Shown here: in pieces, positions 56,035-64,000 of the stretch
Numbering within the stretch: the first letter of the stretch is position 1
How the letters are laid out: every line of letters starts with the position of its first letter
Source of the DNA: Planobispora longispora
GTDB taxonomy: Bacteria > Actinomycetota > Actinomycetes > Streptosporangiales > Streptosporangiaceae
Direction: 5' to 3'
Length of the DNA: 64,000 nucleotides
Assembly (NCBI RefSeq): GCF_016863135.1
Contig: NZ_BOOH01000047.1
Span: forward strand, 52,894-116,893
Position numbers and translations under genes: made by a program
The notes under the pieces: generated by a model
Told to the model about the DNA's origin: nothing
What the model saw: only the letters and a program-made list of their open reading frames with translations
The model's database searches: none

Positions 56035-56940
56035 ATGACCGGATGGACCGCCCAGCGCATCCCCGACCAGCACGGCCGGATCGCCGTCGTGACCGGCGCG
56101 AACTCGGGCCTCGGCCTGATCACCGCGACCGAGCTGGCCCGCCGCGGCGCCCATGTCGTGCTCGCCGTCCGCAACACCGCCGCCGGCGAGGAGGCCGCCC
56201 GCCGGATCGGCGGCGACGTCGAGGTGCGCGAGCTGGACCTGGCCTGCCTCGACTCGGTACGCGCGTTCGCCGCGAAGCTGGCCGCCGACCACCCGGCGAT
56301 CGACCTGCTGATCAACAACGCCGGCGTGGTGCTCCTCGGCCCGCGCCGCACCTCCGCCGACGGCTTCGAGCTGCAGCTCGCCACCAACATGCTGGGCCAC
56401 TTCGCGCTGACCGGCCTGCTGCTCGGCACGCTGGCCGCGGCGAGGCGATCCCGGGTGGTCAGTCTCAGCTCGATCACCCACAAGAACGCGCACCTCGACT
56501 TCGACGACCTGATGTTCGAACGTGACTACCGGGCCGCTGCCGCCTACAGCCGGTCCAAGCTCGCCACCACGATCTTCGGCGTCGAGCTGGACCGCCGCCT
56601 GCGCACCGCCGGATCGCCGACCGTCAGCACACTGGCCCACCCCGGTCTGACCCGCACCAACCTGACTCCACGTGCCTGGGAGCACCGTGGCCGGTTCGGG
56701 CAGCTGATCGCGCGGCTCGGCCTGCTGGTCACCCAGTCGGTGGAGCAGGGCACTCTGCCGCAGTTGCACGCCGCGACCGAACCCGGTGTGCGGGGCGGCC
56801 AGTTCTTCGGGCCGTCCAGACTCTGGGAGACGCGGGGGCCGGTCGCCGAGGCCCGGCCCAGCCGGGAGGCGGCCGATCCGGCCGTCGGCAGGCGGCTCTG
56901 GGCGGCGGCCGAGGAACTGACCGGCGTCAGCTATTTGTGA
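56035..56940 (+). CDS. Short-chain dehydrogenase/reductase
   Basis: 301 residues with TGANSGLGLITATELA (cofactor motif), LLINNAGVVLLG, SLSSITHKNAHLD, and the catalytic YSRSK. HPGLTRTNL near the C-terminus. CAGGAG precedes the ATG. It matches the retinol-dehydrogenase-like SDR group and pairs with the divergent MmyB-type regulator, a very common actinobacterial couple. Substrate unknown. Confidence 0.92.
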   Translation: MTGWTAQRIPDQHGRIAVVTGANSGLGLITATELARRGAHVVLAVRNTAAGEEAARRIGGDVEVRELDLACLDSVRAFAAKLAADHPAIDLLINNAGVVLLGPRRTSADGFELQLATNMLGHFALTGLLLGTLAAARRSRVVSLSSITHKNAHLDFDDLMFERDYRAAAAYSRSKLATTIFGVELDRRLRTAGSPTVSTLAHPGLTRTNLTPRAWEHRGRFGQLIARLGLLVTQSVEQGTLPQLHAATEPGVRGGQFFGPSRLWETRGPVAEARPSREAADPAVGRRLWAAAEELTGVSYL

Positions 56941-57050
56941 ACCCTGTGGTCACCGGCCGGCCGGTGGCGACCCGCAGCATCTCGACCAGCCACCTGATGC
57001 GATCTTGCCCGGCCGCCTCAAACCGCCGTGCCGACGATCGGCGTCTACGT

Positions 57051-57088
57051 GCCGTCGTCGATAGGGCGAACGTCGCCTGATGCGGCAC
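57051..57088. repeat. 38-bp direct repeat, right copy
   Basis: Matches 54991-55028 at 36 of 38 positions. On the minus strand it encodes [11 protein letters not shown] of the DppB-type permease. The left inverted repeat of an insertion sequence begins 3 bp later (57091), so the IS end abuts this permease shred. Confidence 0.85.
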
Positions 57089-57164
57089 TGGGGCCTGTAT
57101 CAAAGCCTGCTGTGGCGGCCCTGCCGTTCTGAAGCTCGTGTGCGCGTAGGAGATCGACAACGAA

Positions 57165-57222
57165 CGAGGTCTCCGGTAGGAGGGTCGATCGACCAAGATC
57201 GACCCTCCTACCGGAGACCTCG
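57165..57222. repeat. Perfect 26-bp hairpin inside the IS
   Basis: Arm 1 (57165-57190, starting CGAGGTCTCCGGTAGG) and arm 2 (57197-57222) are perfect reverse complements with a 6-nt loop GACCAA. It lies between the left end and the transposase start (57237). It may stop outside transcription from entering the transposase gene, or hide its ribosome site. Confidence 0.92.
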
Positions 57223-57236
57223 CGGCCACCTCAGCG

Positions 57237-57886
57237 GTGACGAGGCGGTTCGACCTGACCGATGCGCAGTGGGCGGTACTGCAACCGCTGCTGCCTGCGC
57301 CGACGCGCTCAGGGCGGCCGCCGCTGTTCAGCGAGCGGCAGTTGATCGGCGGGATCCGCTGGCGGGCCCGGGTCGGCGCACCCTGGCGCGACGTGCCCGA
57401 CTGCTACGCGCCCTGGGGCGCTCGCGCGGCGGGTGGACCACCACGGTGCATCTGGCCTGCGAGCAGGGGCACAAGCCACTGGCGATCGTGCTGACCGCCG
57501 GACAACGCGGCGACAGCCCACGATTCACTACCGTCGTCGGCGGCATCCGGGTACCCCGCCTGGGCGGCGGACCTGCGCGCACCCGTCCGGACCGCATCGT
57601 GGCCGATAAGGCCTACACCTCGGCGGCCAACCGCGCCTACCTGCGGCGGCACGGTATCAAGGCGACCATCCCGAGCAAGGCCGACCAGGACGCCAACCGC
57701 CGGGCCAAGGGATCCCGGGGCGGGCGTCCCCCCGCCTTCGCCCCGGAGATCTACACCCAGCGCCACGCGGTGGAGTGCGGCATCAACCGGCTCAAGCGTC
57801 ACCGCGCTGTTGCCACGCGATACGACAAGCTCGCCGTACGTTATGAAGCCATGCTTCTCGCCGCCGTGATCAACGAATGGCTCTGA
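57237..57886 (+). pseudogene. IS5-type transposase gene, internal deletion
   Basis: The first frame reads [53 protein letters not shown]. About 60 codons are then missing, including the first catalytic Asp. The rest is in another frame: [57 protein letters not shown] (second Asp), [27 protein letters not shown] (Glu). The protein cannot be active. Confidence 0.85.
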
Positions 57887-57904
57887 CCGACTTTGATACA
57901 GGCC

Positions 57905-58855
57905 CTAAACCGGACGCACTGCGGGGTTGACGCTGAGTGCGCTGAAGCGCGCGGCGATATCCTCGACCCACTGTGCCGGTGTCCGATGGTCTGCCAGTGG
58001 GATGCCGGCCTCGGTACGCCACAGCGCATCGCCCAGGGCATGGCGCAGATGCCAGGCCATAACCCGCTCGGCCGATAGCCGGCGGCCGGTGACCTGCCGG
58101 TAATGACGCATGACCGCCTTCAGAAGCTCGAGGCCGGGGCCCATCCCGGGACCCGGAAAGGCGCGCAGGTCGTACTCCGGCTCAGCGGCTCCGGCAGTCT
58201 CGAAATCCACCACCAGCCGCAGTTCGTCGCCATCCCACACCTGGTTGTCACCATGCAGATCGCCGTGCACCAGCACCGCAGGACCAGGGCGGGCCAGCAC
58301 GGCTTCGGCCCAGCCGCACCAGCGCATCAAAGCGGGACGCTGATCCGGCCGAATCCACCTGCCGAGCCGCTCACGCGAAACCGTGGCCCTGGCGGGCGGC
58401 AAATGGGCGCCGGTGAGCTTGCCGACCGCATGCTCGGCGCGCTCGAGCGCCGCCGGGTCGTGCAGGGCCGCCAGGAAGCAGGCGATCTGTCTGCCGGCGC
58501 GGTCCCGGTTGATCGAGCCGACGACCTCGAACAGGGATTTCCCCGGCACCCGTCTGGTGACGAGCAGCAGCGGATCCATGCCGCAGGCGACGACCTCAGG
58601 CAGGAGCGGCATCCGCGGTTCGCGTGAAAGCGCGGTCAGGATGCCGATCTCGCGCGCCAAGCGGAGGGCCGCGGGGCGCGACCACGCGAATTTCGCGATG
58701 AACCGCTCACCGACGATCGCGCTGGACGACTGCCACAGCGGCTCCTCCTCCCCCGTTCGCCCAGCGATCGTGATGGAGCATCCGGCGAGCTGCGGAGCCA
58801 CGGCCCGCAGCGCCTCATCGAGCGCCTCGGCAGAACACTCGGCCAGCCACTTCAT
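57905..58855 (-). CDS. APH-type phosphotransferase family protein
   Basis: 316 residues. Kinase-like fold with FIAKFAWSRPAALRLAREIGIL (Lys), AVLVHGDLHGDNQVWDGDELRLVVDFETAG (Brenner motif HGDLHxxN and metal Asp). The N-terminus MKWLAECSAEALDEAL and length fit aminoglycoside-phosphotransferase-family small-molecule kinases; substrate (antibiotic or metabolite) cannot be deduced. Its stop TAG lies at 57907-57905, on the last base of the IS right end, so the natural C-terminus may have been changed by the insertion. Confidence 0.85.
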   Translation of the reverse strand: MKWLAECSAEALDEALRAVAPQLAGCSITIAGRTGEEEPLWQSSSAIVGERFIAKFAWSRPAALRLAREIGILTALSREPRMPLLPEVVACGMDPLLLVTRRVPGKSLFEVVGSINRDRAGRQIACFLAALHDPAALERAEHAVGKLTGAHLPPARATVSRERLGRWIRPDQRPALMRWCGWAEAVLARPGPAVLVHGDLHGDNQVWDGDELRLVVDFETAGAAEPEYDLRAFPGPGMGPGLELLKAVMRHYRQVTGRRLSAERVMAWHLRHALGDALWRTEAGIPLADHRTPAQWVEDIAARFSALSVNPAVRPV

Positions 58856-58867
58856 GCTCGGACACCA

Positions 58868-59294
58868 GCCACGTCAACGACAGTAGGACACCGGTCAACC
58901 CCGGTCGAGCGCCCTCCTCGCGACGCCAGAGCGTTCTCCTGGCGGGGCGGCATGAACATCCATCCGGGATCCCCGGCGAAGCGGACACGGCCGGCGGTCT
59001 GCTGCGGTGTGGCGGTGTCGAACTTTCCGTCGAGGTGGAGAAGGCCAGGCCGTGCACCAGTACCCAGAGCGCGTTCGCCAAGGGCTCGGCCTCACGGGCG
59101 GGAAAGACATTGCGGACGATGTCGTCGAGGTAGCCGGAAATGGCGGCGATCACGGCGGCGCGCTCCTGGCTGGCCGGGTCGCAGGGCTCGGTGAACATGA
59201 CCTTGAACATCGCGGGGCGCTGGAGGGTGAAGCGCAGGTCGCCGTGGTGGTACGGGGTGCCGGCGTGCGACCGACGCGGCCGATCGGCGGTCAT
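58868..59294 (-). pseudogene. TetR regulator gene lacking its DNA-binding domain
   Basis: From ATG at 59294 (overlapping the kinase stop, ATGA) the frame reads MTADRPRRSHAGTPYHHGDLR, a typical TetR N-terminus, but then jumps directly to QRPAMFKVMFTEPCDPASQE and GYLDDIVRNVFPAREAEPLANALWVLVHGLAF, the C-terminal ligand domain. The HTH region of about 100 residues is deleted. A frameshift after GLAF follows; the correct continuation, LHLDGKFDTATPQQTAGRVR, lies in another frame. It cannot bind DNA. Confidence 0.7.
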
Positions 59295-61974
59295 GCCTGG
59301 GGCGGGGGATTGTCCGGGGTGGGCAGGGTGAAAACGAACCGGGCGCCGCCGCCGGGGTTGTCGTGTGCGGTGATGGTGCCGCCGTGGCGTTCGACCACGC
59401 GCTGGCAGATGGCCAGGCCCAGACCGGTGCCGGAATAACCGGCGGCGGCGCGGTGAAACCCGGTGAAGATCGCTTGATGTTCGCCGGGCGGGATGCCGAT
59501 GCCGCGGTCGGCGATCTGGATGCGCACCCAGCCCGGTTCGGCCGGGGCGGCGGTGACATCGACGCGGGGCACCTGGCCGGGCGGGGTGTATTTGATCGCG
59601 TTGCCGATCAGGTTGTTGATCAGCTGGCGGGTCAGCGGGGCATCGGCGCACACCGTCGGCAGTGACCCGATGTACACCTGCGGTACCGGCCGGTCGGTCT
59701 GGGCGGTCGCGGCGGCCAGGTGCTCGGCGACGATCTCCTGCACCAGCGCCTGCAGGTCGACGCCGGTGAGAGTCAGCGTGGCGTCGCGGGCTGTGGCGTA
59801 GGCGAGCAGGTCGTCGATCAGGCGGCTCATCCCGGTCACCGCGGCCAGAATCCGTTCCAGATGCCGGATGTGGTCACCGGCGGTGATGCCGCTGTAGCCG
59901 GTGGAGCCACTGGGGCGGGCCGCCGGTCGTGGCCGCTCACCTGCCGGCTCCGCTGCGGCGGGGCCGGTCAGGTCCTCGTGGATGAGTTCGGCGAACCCGC
60001 GCACCGTGGCCAGCGGGCGTTTGAGGTCGTGGGCGACGATGCCGGCGAATGCCGCCAGTTCGCGCTCACGCTCGCGCAGCGCGGTGATGGTGAAGGAGGA
60101 GGCGACCGCGCCGGTGATGCGGCCGCCCGGGTCGCGCAGGGGCCGGGCGTGAGCCATGATGACGTGCCGTTGGCCACCGGGCGGGGTCATGGTGAGCTCC
60201 ATGCCGTCGATGGTTTCTCCGGCCAGGGCCCGCGTCAGCGGGTTCTCCTCAGCCGGGACGGGGGTGCCGTCGGGGTAGGCCACGGCCAGCAGCGGGGTGG
60301 CGTCGGCGATGGTCAGCGGCCGGCCGTCCTTGGGCAGGGCGCGGCGGGTGGCCCGGTTGGCGTCACGATCACCCCGTCGGCGTCGCAGGTGATGACGGTG
60401 ACGTCGATGGCGTCCAGCACCTGGGTCAGGTAGGCCTTGCTGGCGGCCAGCTCATCGCGGGCCTCTCGCAACCGGACGGCGGTGCGCTCCCGTTCCTCCT
60501 CGGCGCGGGCGCGGTCGGTGATGTCGTGGAAGACCGCCACCGCGCCGGACTGCCCGGCGGTGGCCTGCAGCGGCCGGGCCGACACCGAGACGACCAATCC
60601 CTCGGGGCGGGATGGGTTGCGGATCAGCATCGGCACCTGCTCGACGTGCTCCCCGGCCAGCGCTCGCACCAGTGGCAGGTCCTCGGTCGGGAACGCAGCC
60701 GCGCCGTCGGGGGTGAAGATGCCGTAGTGATGCTGCCAGGAGCCGATCCCCTCGGCGTCCAGGCCGGTGCCGAGCATGGCGCGGGCGGCCGGGTTGTGCA
60801 GCAGGAACGCCCCGCGTGCATCGACCACGCCCACCCCGTCGCTGATGCCGTCCAGGATCGCGCTCATCAGCTCGGCCTGGCGGCGGGCGGCGGCCTCGGC
60901 GGTGCGCAGGTCCGCGGTGGCCGCCTGAATCTGCGCGCGGGCCCGGGCTCGGCCGCTGCCCAGGGTGAACACCAGTGCCGCCAGCAGCAGGGTGAGCGTG
61001 CCACCGATGATCATCACCGCGGTGCCGGCCAGGCCGCGGGCACCAGGTATCTGCGTCCGTGCGATGGCCACATCCAGCTGCCAGGACTGCTGGGCGACGG
61101 GGATGCGCACGCTGCGGTGCAGGTCCTTGTCCCCTGCGGAGGTGGTGAGCGAGGCCACGGTGGCCAAGGTGGCGTCGCTCTGGCGGGCGCGCAGGTGCAC
61201 ATCGGCGCCCTGGGCGATGCGCGACAGTACCGCGCCCAGGAAGTCCTGGCCGCGCAGGCCCAGCATCACCCAGCCCGCCAGCGGCCGCCCGTGACCGCCG
61301 GCGGCTTCGGCGGGCCCGTAGACCGGGGCGGTCAGCACGAACGACAGCTGGCGCCGTTCGGCGGGCAGATCGCGGTCACCGAGCAGATGGAAGGCATCGG
61401 AGACGGCGACCTGACCGCTGCGGCGGGCCTCGGCCGCGGCCTGCGCCGGGGCGGCGGTCGTGGTGAGGTCGGTGCCGGGCGCGGGGGCGGCGCCGGTAGT
61501 GATGTCCTGGCTCAGGACGAAGAAGATGTGCTCGTCGATGTGGCCTTCGGGCCGCAGCCTCAAGGCCGGCACGCCTCGAGCCCGCCAGCGCGCCTGCACG
61601 GCGGGGATCTGCGCATCGGTGGCGGGCACCAGGAATGTGATCGAGGTGGCTCCCGGCAGATGCGTCTGCTTCAGCGGCTCGACCATGCGGGCGAAGGCCG
61701 CAGCGGTCAGCGGCTCGGCGGTGCCCGCGGCGGCGGCCACCAGGCGCAGCGCCTCGACGTAGCGGCCGGTCTCGGCCTCGACCACCTCACCCATCAGCGC
61801 GAGGCGCCGTTGCACCGTCTCATCGGCCAGGCGTTGCTGAGTATCGCTCAGGACGCTGGCCAGTACGGTTGTCCCCCCCAGGCCGGCCACGGCCACCACC
61901 AGCGCGGCCAGCACCGCCAGCGTCATCGCCGAGCTCAGCACCCGGCGGATGCGGCGTGTGATCGCATGCTCCAC
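59291..61974 (-). pseudogene. Sensor histidine kinase (CHASE-PAS-PAS-HisKA-HATPase) split by a frameshift
   Basis: From GTG at 61974: TM1 (LAVLAALVVAVAGLGGTTVLA), a CHASE-like outer domain of about 260 residues, TM2 (GTAVMIIGGTLTLLLAALVFTL), PAS 1 (LDGISDGVGVVDARGAFLLHN), start of PAS 2 (LDAIDVTVITCDADGVIVT). At about 60358-60363 one base seems to be missing: the first frame runs to TGA at 60315-60313, while the continuation ANRATRRALPKDG lies in another frame. The second half has the H-box IVAHDLKRPLATVRGF, N-box LINNLIGNAIKYT, G1 DRGIGIPP and G2 GTGLGLAICQRVVERHGG. Restoring one base gives an 895-codon gene. As read it is broken, or the base is an assembly error. Confidence 0.8.
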
Positions 61975-62092
61975 GGTCGTTGTTCCCCCACCCCGACGAT
62001 CAGGTCCTCACCGGCGGGCACGCATGATCATCACGGCAGCCGGAGACCTGGATACCTGGCCCGTACCGCTGCGGCGGGCCTGGGAAACCCCG

Positions 62093-63805
62093 TCACCGCA
62101 GCATCACGGGGCGGTCGGCGCCGGCTTCGGCCAGGGAGCCGGCTGCCGGCAGCGGCAGGGTGAGGGTGAAGGTCGAGCCCTTGCCCGGGACGCTGGTGGC
62201 GGTGATGGAGCCGCCGTGGGCCTCGGCGATGGCTTTGGCGAGGGTCAATCCCAAGCCGATGCCCTGCACGGCCGCCGCACGGGCGGCAGGGGCCCGGTAG
62301 AAACGCTCGAAGATGTGCGGCAGCTCCTCGGCCTCGATCCCGACTCCGGTGTCGCTGACGGCCAAGGCCAGGGCATCCGGGCTGCGGGCGGCGCGCACGG
62401 TGATCGAACCGCCCGCTGGGGAGAACTTGGCCGCGTTCGACAGCAGCGCGCTGATCGCCCGCACCAGCAGGGCCCGGTCGGCGCGAAGGGGCGGCAGGCC
62501 CGTCTGCATGCGCAGCCGGATGGGATGATCACCGGACCGGATCTCGGTGGAGACCGCCCGCAGCGCCTCATCGAGGATCTCCTGCACGCCGGTGGGGGCG
62601 AGGGTGAGGCTCAGCTGCCCGCCGGCGGTGGTGCTGATCGCGATGAGATCCTCCAGCAGTTTCTGCAGCCGCAGGGCGCTGCCCGTCATGGTGCGCAGCA
62701 TCCGCAGGCGCTGGCCGGCCGGCAGGTCATCGTTGCCGAGGGTGAGGATCTCCAGGTAGCCCAGGATGCTCACCAGCGGGGTGCGCAGCTCGTGGCCGAC
62801 GGTGTCGAGGAAGGCGTCTTTTGCGCGATCCAGCTCCTGCAGGCGGGCCACGGTGGCCTGCTCTTGAGCGTAGGCCGCGCGCAGTGCCTGCTCGGCGCGG
62901 CGGCGATCGGTGATGTCGTGGACGAAGGCGTTGAAGATCCAGGTGTCGGCCTGGCGGGTGGCCCAGAACACCATCTCGGCCGGGAACTCGCTGCCGTCTG
63001 AGCGTAGGGCGCCCAGCTCCAGCCGCTGTCCCATCAGCCGGGATCGGCCGGTGGCCAGAAAATGGGCCCGGTCGGCCAGGTAGGCCTCCCGGTAGCGGAC
63101 CGGCATGATCGTCTCGTGCATGATCATGCCGAGGGCCTGGCCGCGCGTAACCCCGAACATGTGCTCGGCTGCGGCGTTCCAGCCGATGACGCGCCCGTCG
63201 GCGTCGACCGACACGAAGGCCTCCACCAAGGTCTCGATGATCTGTTCCAGCCGGATCCGGGCGGCCTCGACCTCCTGGCGGGCGCGGTGGCGGTCGATCA
63301 CCCGGCCCATCTGCCGGCCCAGGCTGGTCACCGCCTGCAGCAGGGTCTCATCCGGTTCGATCTCCTGGCGGCAGAAGAACTCCCACACCGAGGCCACGCC
63401 GTCGGCGGTCATCACCGGGAACGCGAATGCCGTCCTCATCCCTGCGTCGATGCCTTGGCGGGCGCGCACGAACGAAGGATCGCGAGTGATGTCGCGTGAC
63501 CAGACCGGCTGGCCGGTGGCCGCGGCCCGGCCGACGATGTCGGTGCCCGGCGCCAACCGGGTGCGCGTCGTGGCCTGATACAGCAGCGGGAAGTCCTTGA
63601 TCGGGCCTGTCCAGGCGCCGGAGGAGACGAAGTGGCCGCCGCCTTCTTCTGGTAGCCAGATGTGGCCTAGCGTCCAGCCGGTCGCCTTGCGCATGGCGCG
63701 CAGCGCCGCCCGTGCCGCCGTGGGCAGATCGTCACCGGCGCTGAGTGCCGCGGTGACGCCGTCCAGCAGCGCCAGCAGCGTTGTTTCCTGTTCCCGGTCG
63801 GGCAT
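62093..63805 (-). CDS. Soluble GAF-PAS sensor histidine kinase
   Basis: 570 residues without a membrane segment. GAF domain about 10-170 (TGWTLGHIWLPEEGG; TDIVGRAAATGQPVWSRDI), PAS about 185-305 (LVEAFVSVDADGRVIGWNAAAEHMFG; RSDGSEFPAEMVFWATR), HisKA near 330 (FLDTVGHELRTPLVSILGYL), HATPase (LLSNAAKFSPAGGS; DTGVGIEAEELPHIFERFYR; GIGLGLTLAKAIAEAHGGS). It should sense a cytosolic ligand or light/redox cue. No response regulator is adjacent, so it is an orphan in this window. ATG at 63805. Confidence 0.9.
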   Translation of the reverse strand: MPDREQETTLLALLDGVTAALSAGDDLPTAARAALRAMRKATGWTLGHIWLPEEGGGHFVSSGAWTGPIKDFPLLYQATTRTRLAPGTDIVGRAAATGQPVWSRDITRDPSFVRARQGIDAGMRTAFAFPVMTADGVASVWEFFCRQEIEPDETLLQAVTSLGRQMGRVIDRHRARQEVEAARIRLEQIIETLVEAFVSVDADGRVIGWNAAAEHMFGVTRGQALGMIMHETIMPVRYREAYLADRAHFLATGRSRLMGQRLELGALRSDGSEFPAEMVFWATRQADTWIFNAFVHDITDRRRAEQALRAAYAQEQATVARLQELDRAKDAFLDTVGHELRTPLVSILGYLEILTLGNDDLPAGQRLRMLRTMTGSALRLQKLLEDLIAISTTAGGQLSLTLAPTGVQEILDEALRAVSTEIRSGDHPIRLRMQTGLPPLRADRALLVRAISALLSNAAKFSPAGGSITVRAARSPDALALAVSDTGVGIEAEELPHIFERFYRAPAARAAAVQGIGLGLTLAKAIAEAHGGSITATSVPGKGSTFTLTLPLPAAGSLAEAGADRPVMLR

Positions 63806-63863
63806 GGTCGCCCCCTTGCCTCCCGGCCGTCACGCACTGTGGGGAGGTCACCGCCTCCCCGAA

Positions 63864-63878
63864 GTGACTTTATGTCAC
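63864..63878. promoter_or_regulatory. GTGAC-N5-GTCAC palindrome upstream of histidine kinase
   Basis: GTGAC-TTTAT-GTCAC (63864-63878) lies about 60 bp upstream of the kinase start. It resembles a CRP/FNR-type site (GTGA...TCAC). A neighbouring GGGGAGG-TCACCG-CCTCCCC hairpin (63841-63860) lies between it and the gene. Both may regulate kinase expression. Confidence 0.6.
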
Positions 63879-63934
63879 AGACGAGATGCAGACTGTTCAC
63901 TTGCGGTCCGAGCACGGAGGGCGAAAGCGCGCAC

Positions 63935-63969
63935 GCCCTCCTGATCGCCCGAGGATCGATCAGGAGGGC
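63935..63969. terminator. 13-bp perfect hairpin at right edge
   Basis: GCCCTCCTGATCG (63935-63947), 9-nt loop, CGATCAGGAGGGC (63957-63969). A strong intrinsic-type terminator, probably for a gene beyond the right edge of the window or marking the boundary upstream of the kinase unit. Confidence 0.75.
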
Positions 63970-64000
63970 TGAGTGTGATGCGCTCCGGGCAGCGCGGCGG

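Larger units (their letters stand above)
57091..57905. mobile_element. IS5-family insertion sequence, internally deleted, perfect 15-bp ends
   Basis: GGGCCTGTATCAAAG (57091-57105) and CTTTGATACAGGCCC (57891-57905) are perfect 15-bp inverted repeats bounding 815 bp. Inside is a broken IS5-type transposase gene and, at 57165-57222, a perfect 26-bp hairpin. No target-site duplication is obvious. Because the ends are intact it could be moved by a full-length relative elsewhere in the genome. The right end overlaps the stop of the phosphotransferase gene. Confidence 0.9.

Noticed and set aside
57091..57905. Active transposase made by programmed frameshifting
   Set aside because: The two frames do not overlap over the missing region; about 60 residues including the first catalytic Asp are absent, so frameshifting cannot restore it.
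1..64000. tRNA, rRNA or riboswitch genes
   Set aside because: No cloverleaf-like sequence with a TTCGA arm, no rRNA core and no recognisable riboswitch core was seen by eye on either strand.

Overview
The window is very GC-rich, third-position-GC-biased DNA from an actinomycete. A SARP regulator, an F420-type LLM oxidoreductase, a mycothiol-type DinB-like enzyme, a DUF5999 protein, an ECF42 sigma factor with its DGPF partner and a class IV-like lanthipeptide locus all fit a filamentous actinomycete such as a member of Streptosporangiales. That placement is inference; there is no rRNA or tRNA gene to test it. No CRISPR array, tRNA, rRNA or replication origin was seen.

Layout. 0-3.1 kb: sulfur/persulfide module (ArsR-rhodanese regulator and TusA on +; metallo-beta-lactamase-rhodanese-rhodanese protein and an MFS transporter, cut by the left edge, on -). 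3.1-5.2 kb: ECF42 sigma factor, DGPF (YCII) protein and VOC protein. 5.5-6.6 kb: TetR-VOC operon behind a double palindrome. 6.7-8.05 kb: dead IS5-type transposase and dead NB-ARC gene. 8.1-10.8 kb: divergent acyl-CoA dehydrogenase and PaaX-type regulator. 10.98-24.15 kb: ribosomally synthesised peptide cluster, in order SARP-ATPase regulator, small secreted peptide, lyase-kinase-cyclase lanthionine synthetase (LanL-like), prolyl-oligopeptidase-like protease, 44-residue precursor peptide, and two ABC exporter half-transporters.

24-40 kb: mixed housekeeping and accessory genes. These are an LLM oxidoreductase, a secreted GH3 enzyme, a GH13 enzyme, a SnoaL-like protein, a DUF5999 protein, a MarR/DinB-like divergent pair, a cupin, a GlxA-type regulator, a secreted protein, a hydrolase, an orphan protein, a PilZ-like protein and a trpB-trpA-gntR operon with tandem operator-like boxes. 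40-43 kb: a small protein made of five 13-residue Asp/Gly-rich calcium-loop-like repeats, and three membrane proteins. 43-60 kb: an accessory zone of regulator/oxidoreductase pairs and a drug-type ABC exporter, mixed with gene wreckage (frameshifted GNAT, arylamine N-acetyltransferase fragment, TetR fragments, peptide permease fragment) and an internally deleted IS with perfect 15-bp ends. 59-64 kb: two multidomain sensor histidine kinases, one split by a single-base frameshift.

The most interesting system is the lanthipeptide cluster. The cyclase domain keeps Cys and Cys-His zinc motifs, as in class IV enzymes. The precursor has an ALxxL-type leader, one single proline that would suit the neighbouring prolyl oligopeptidase, and a short core with a twin C-x3-C pattern. 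Six TCCAAG words, in 11-bp and 10-bp spacings, lie in the two gaps just downstream of the SARP gene and are candidate binding sites for it. Strong hairpins bracket the precursor gene, and a 71-bp tandem duplication sits at the start of the second ABC gene. All functions are read from motifs and context by eye; no database search was run.
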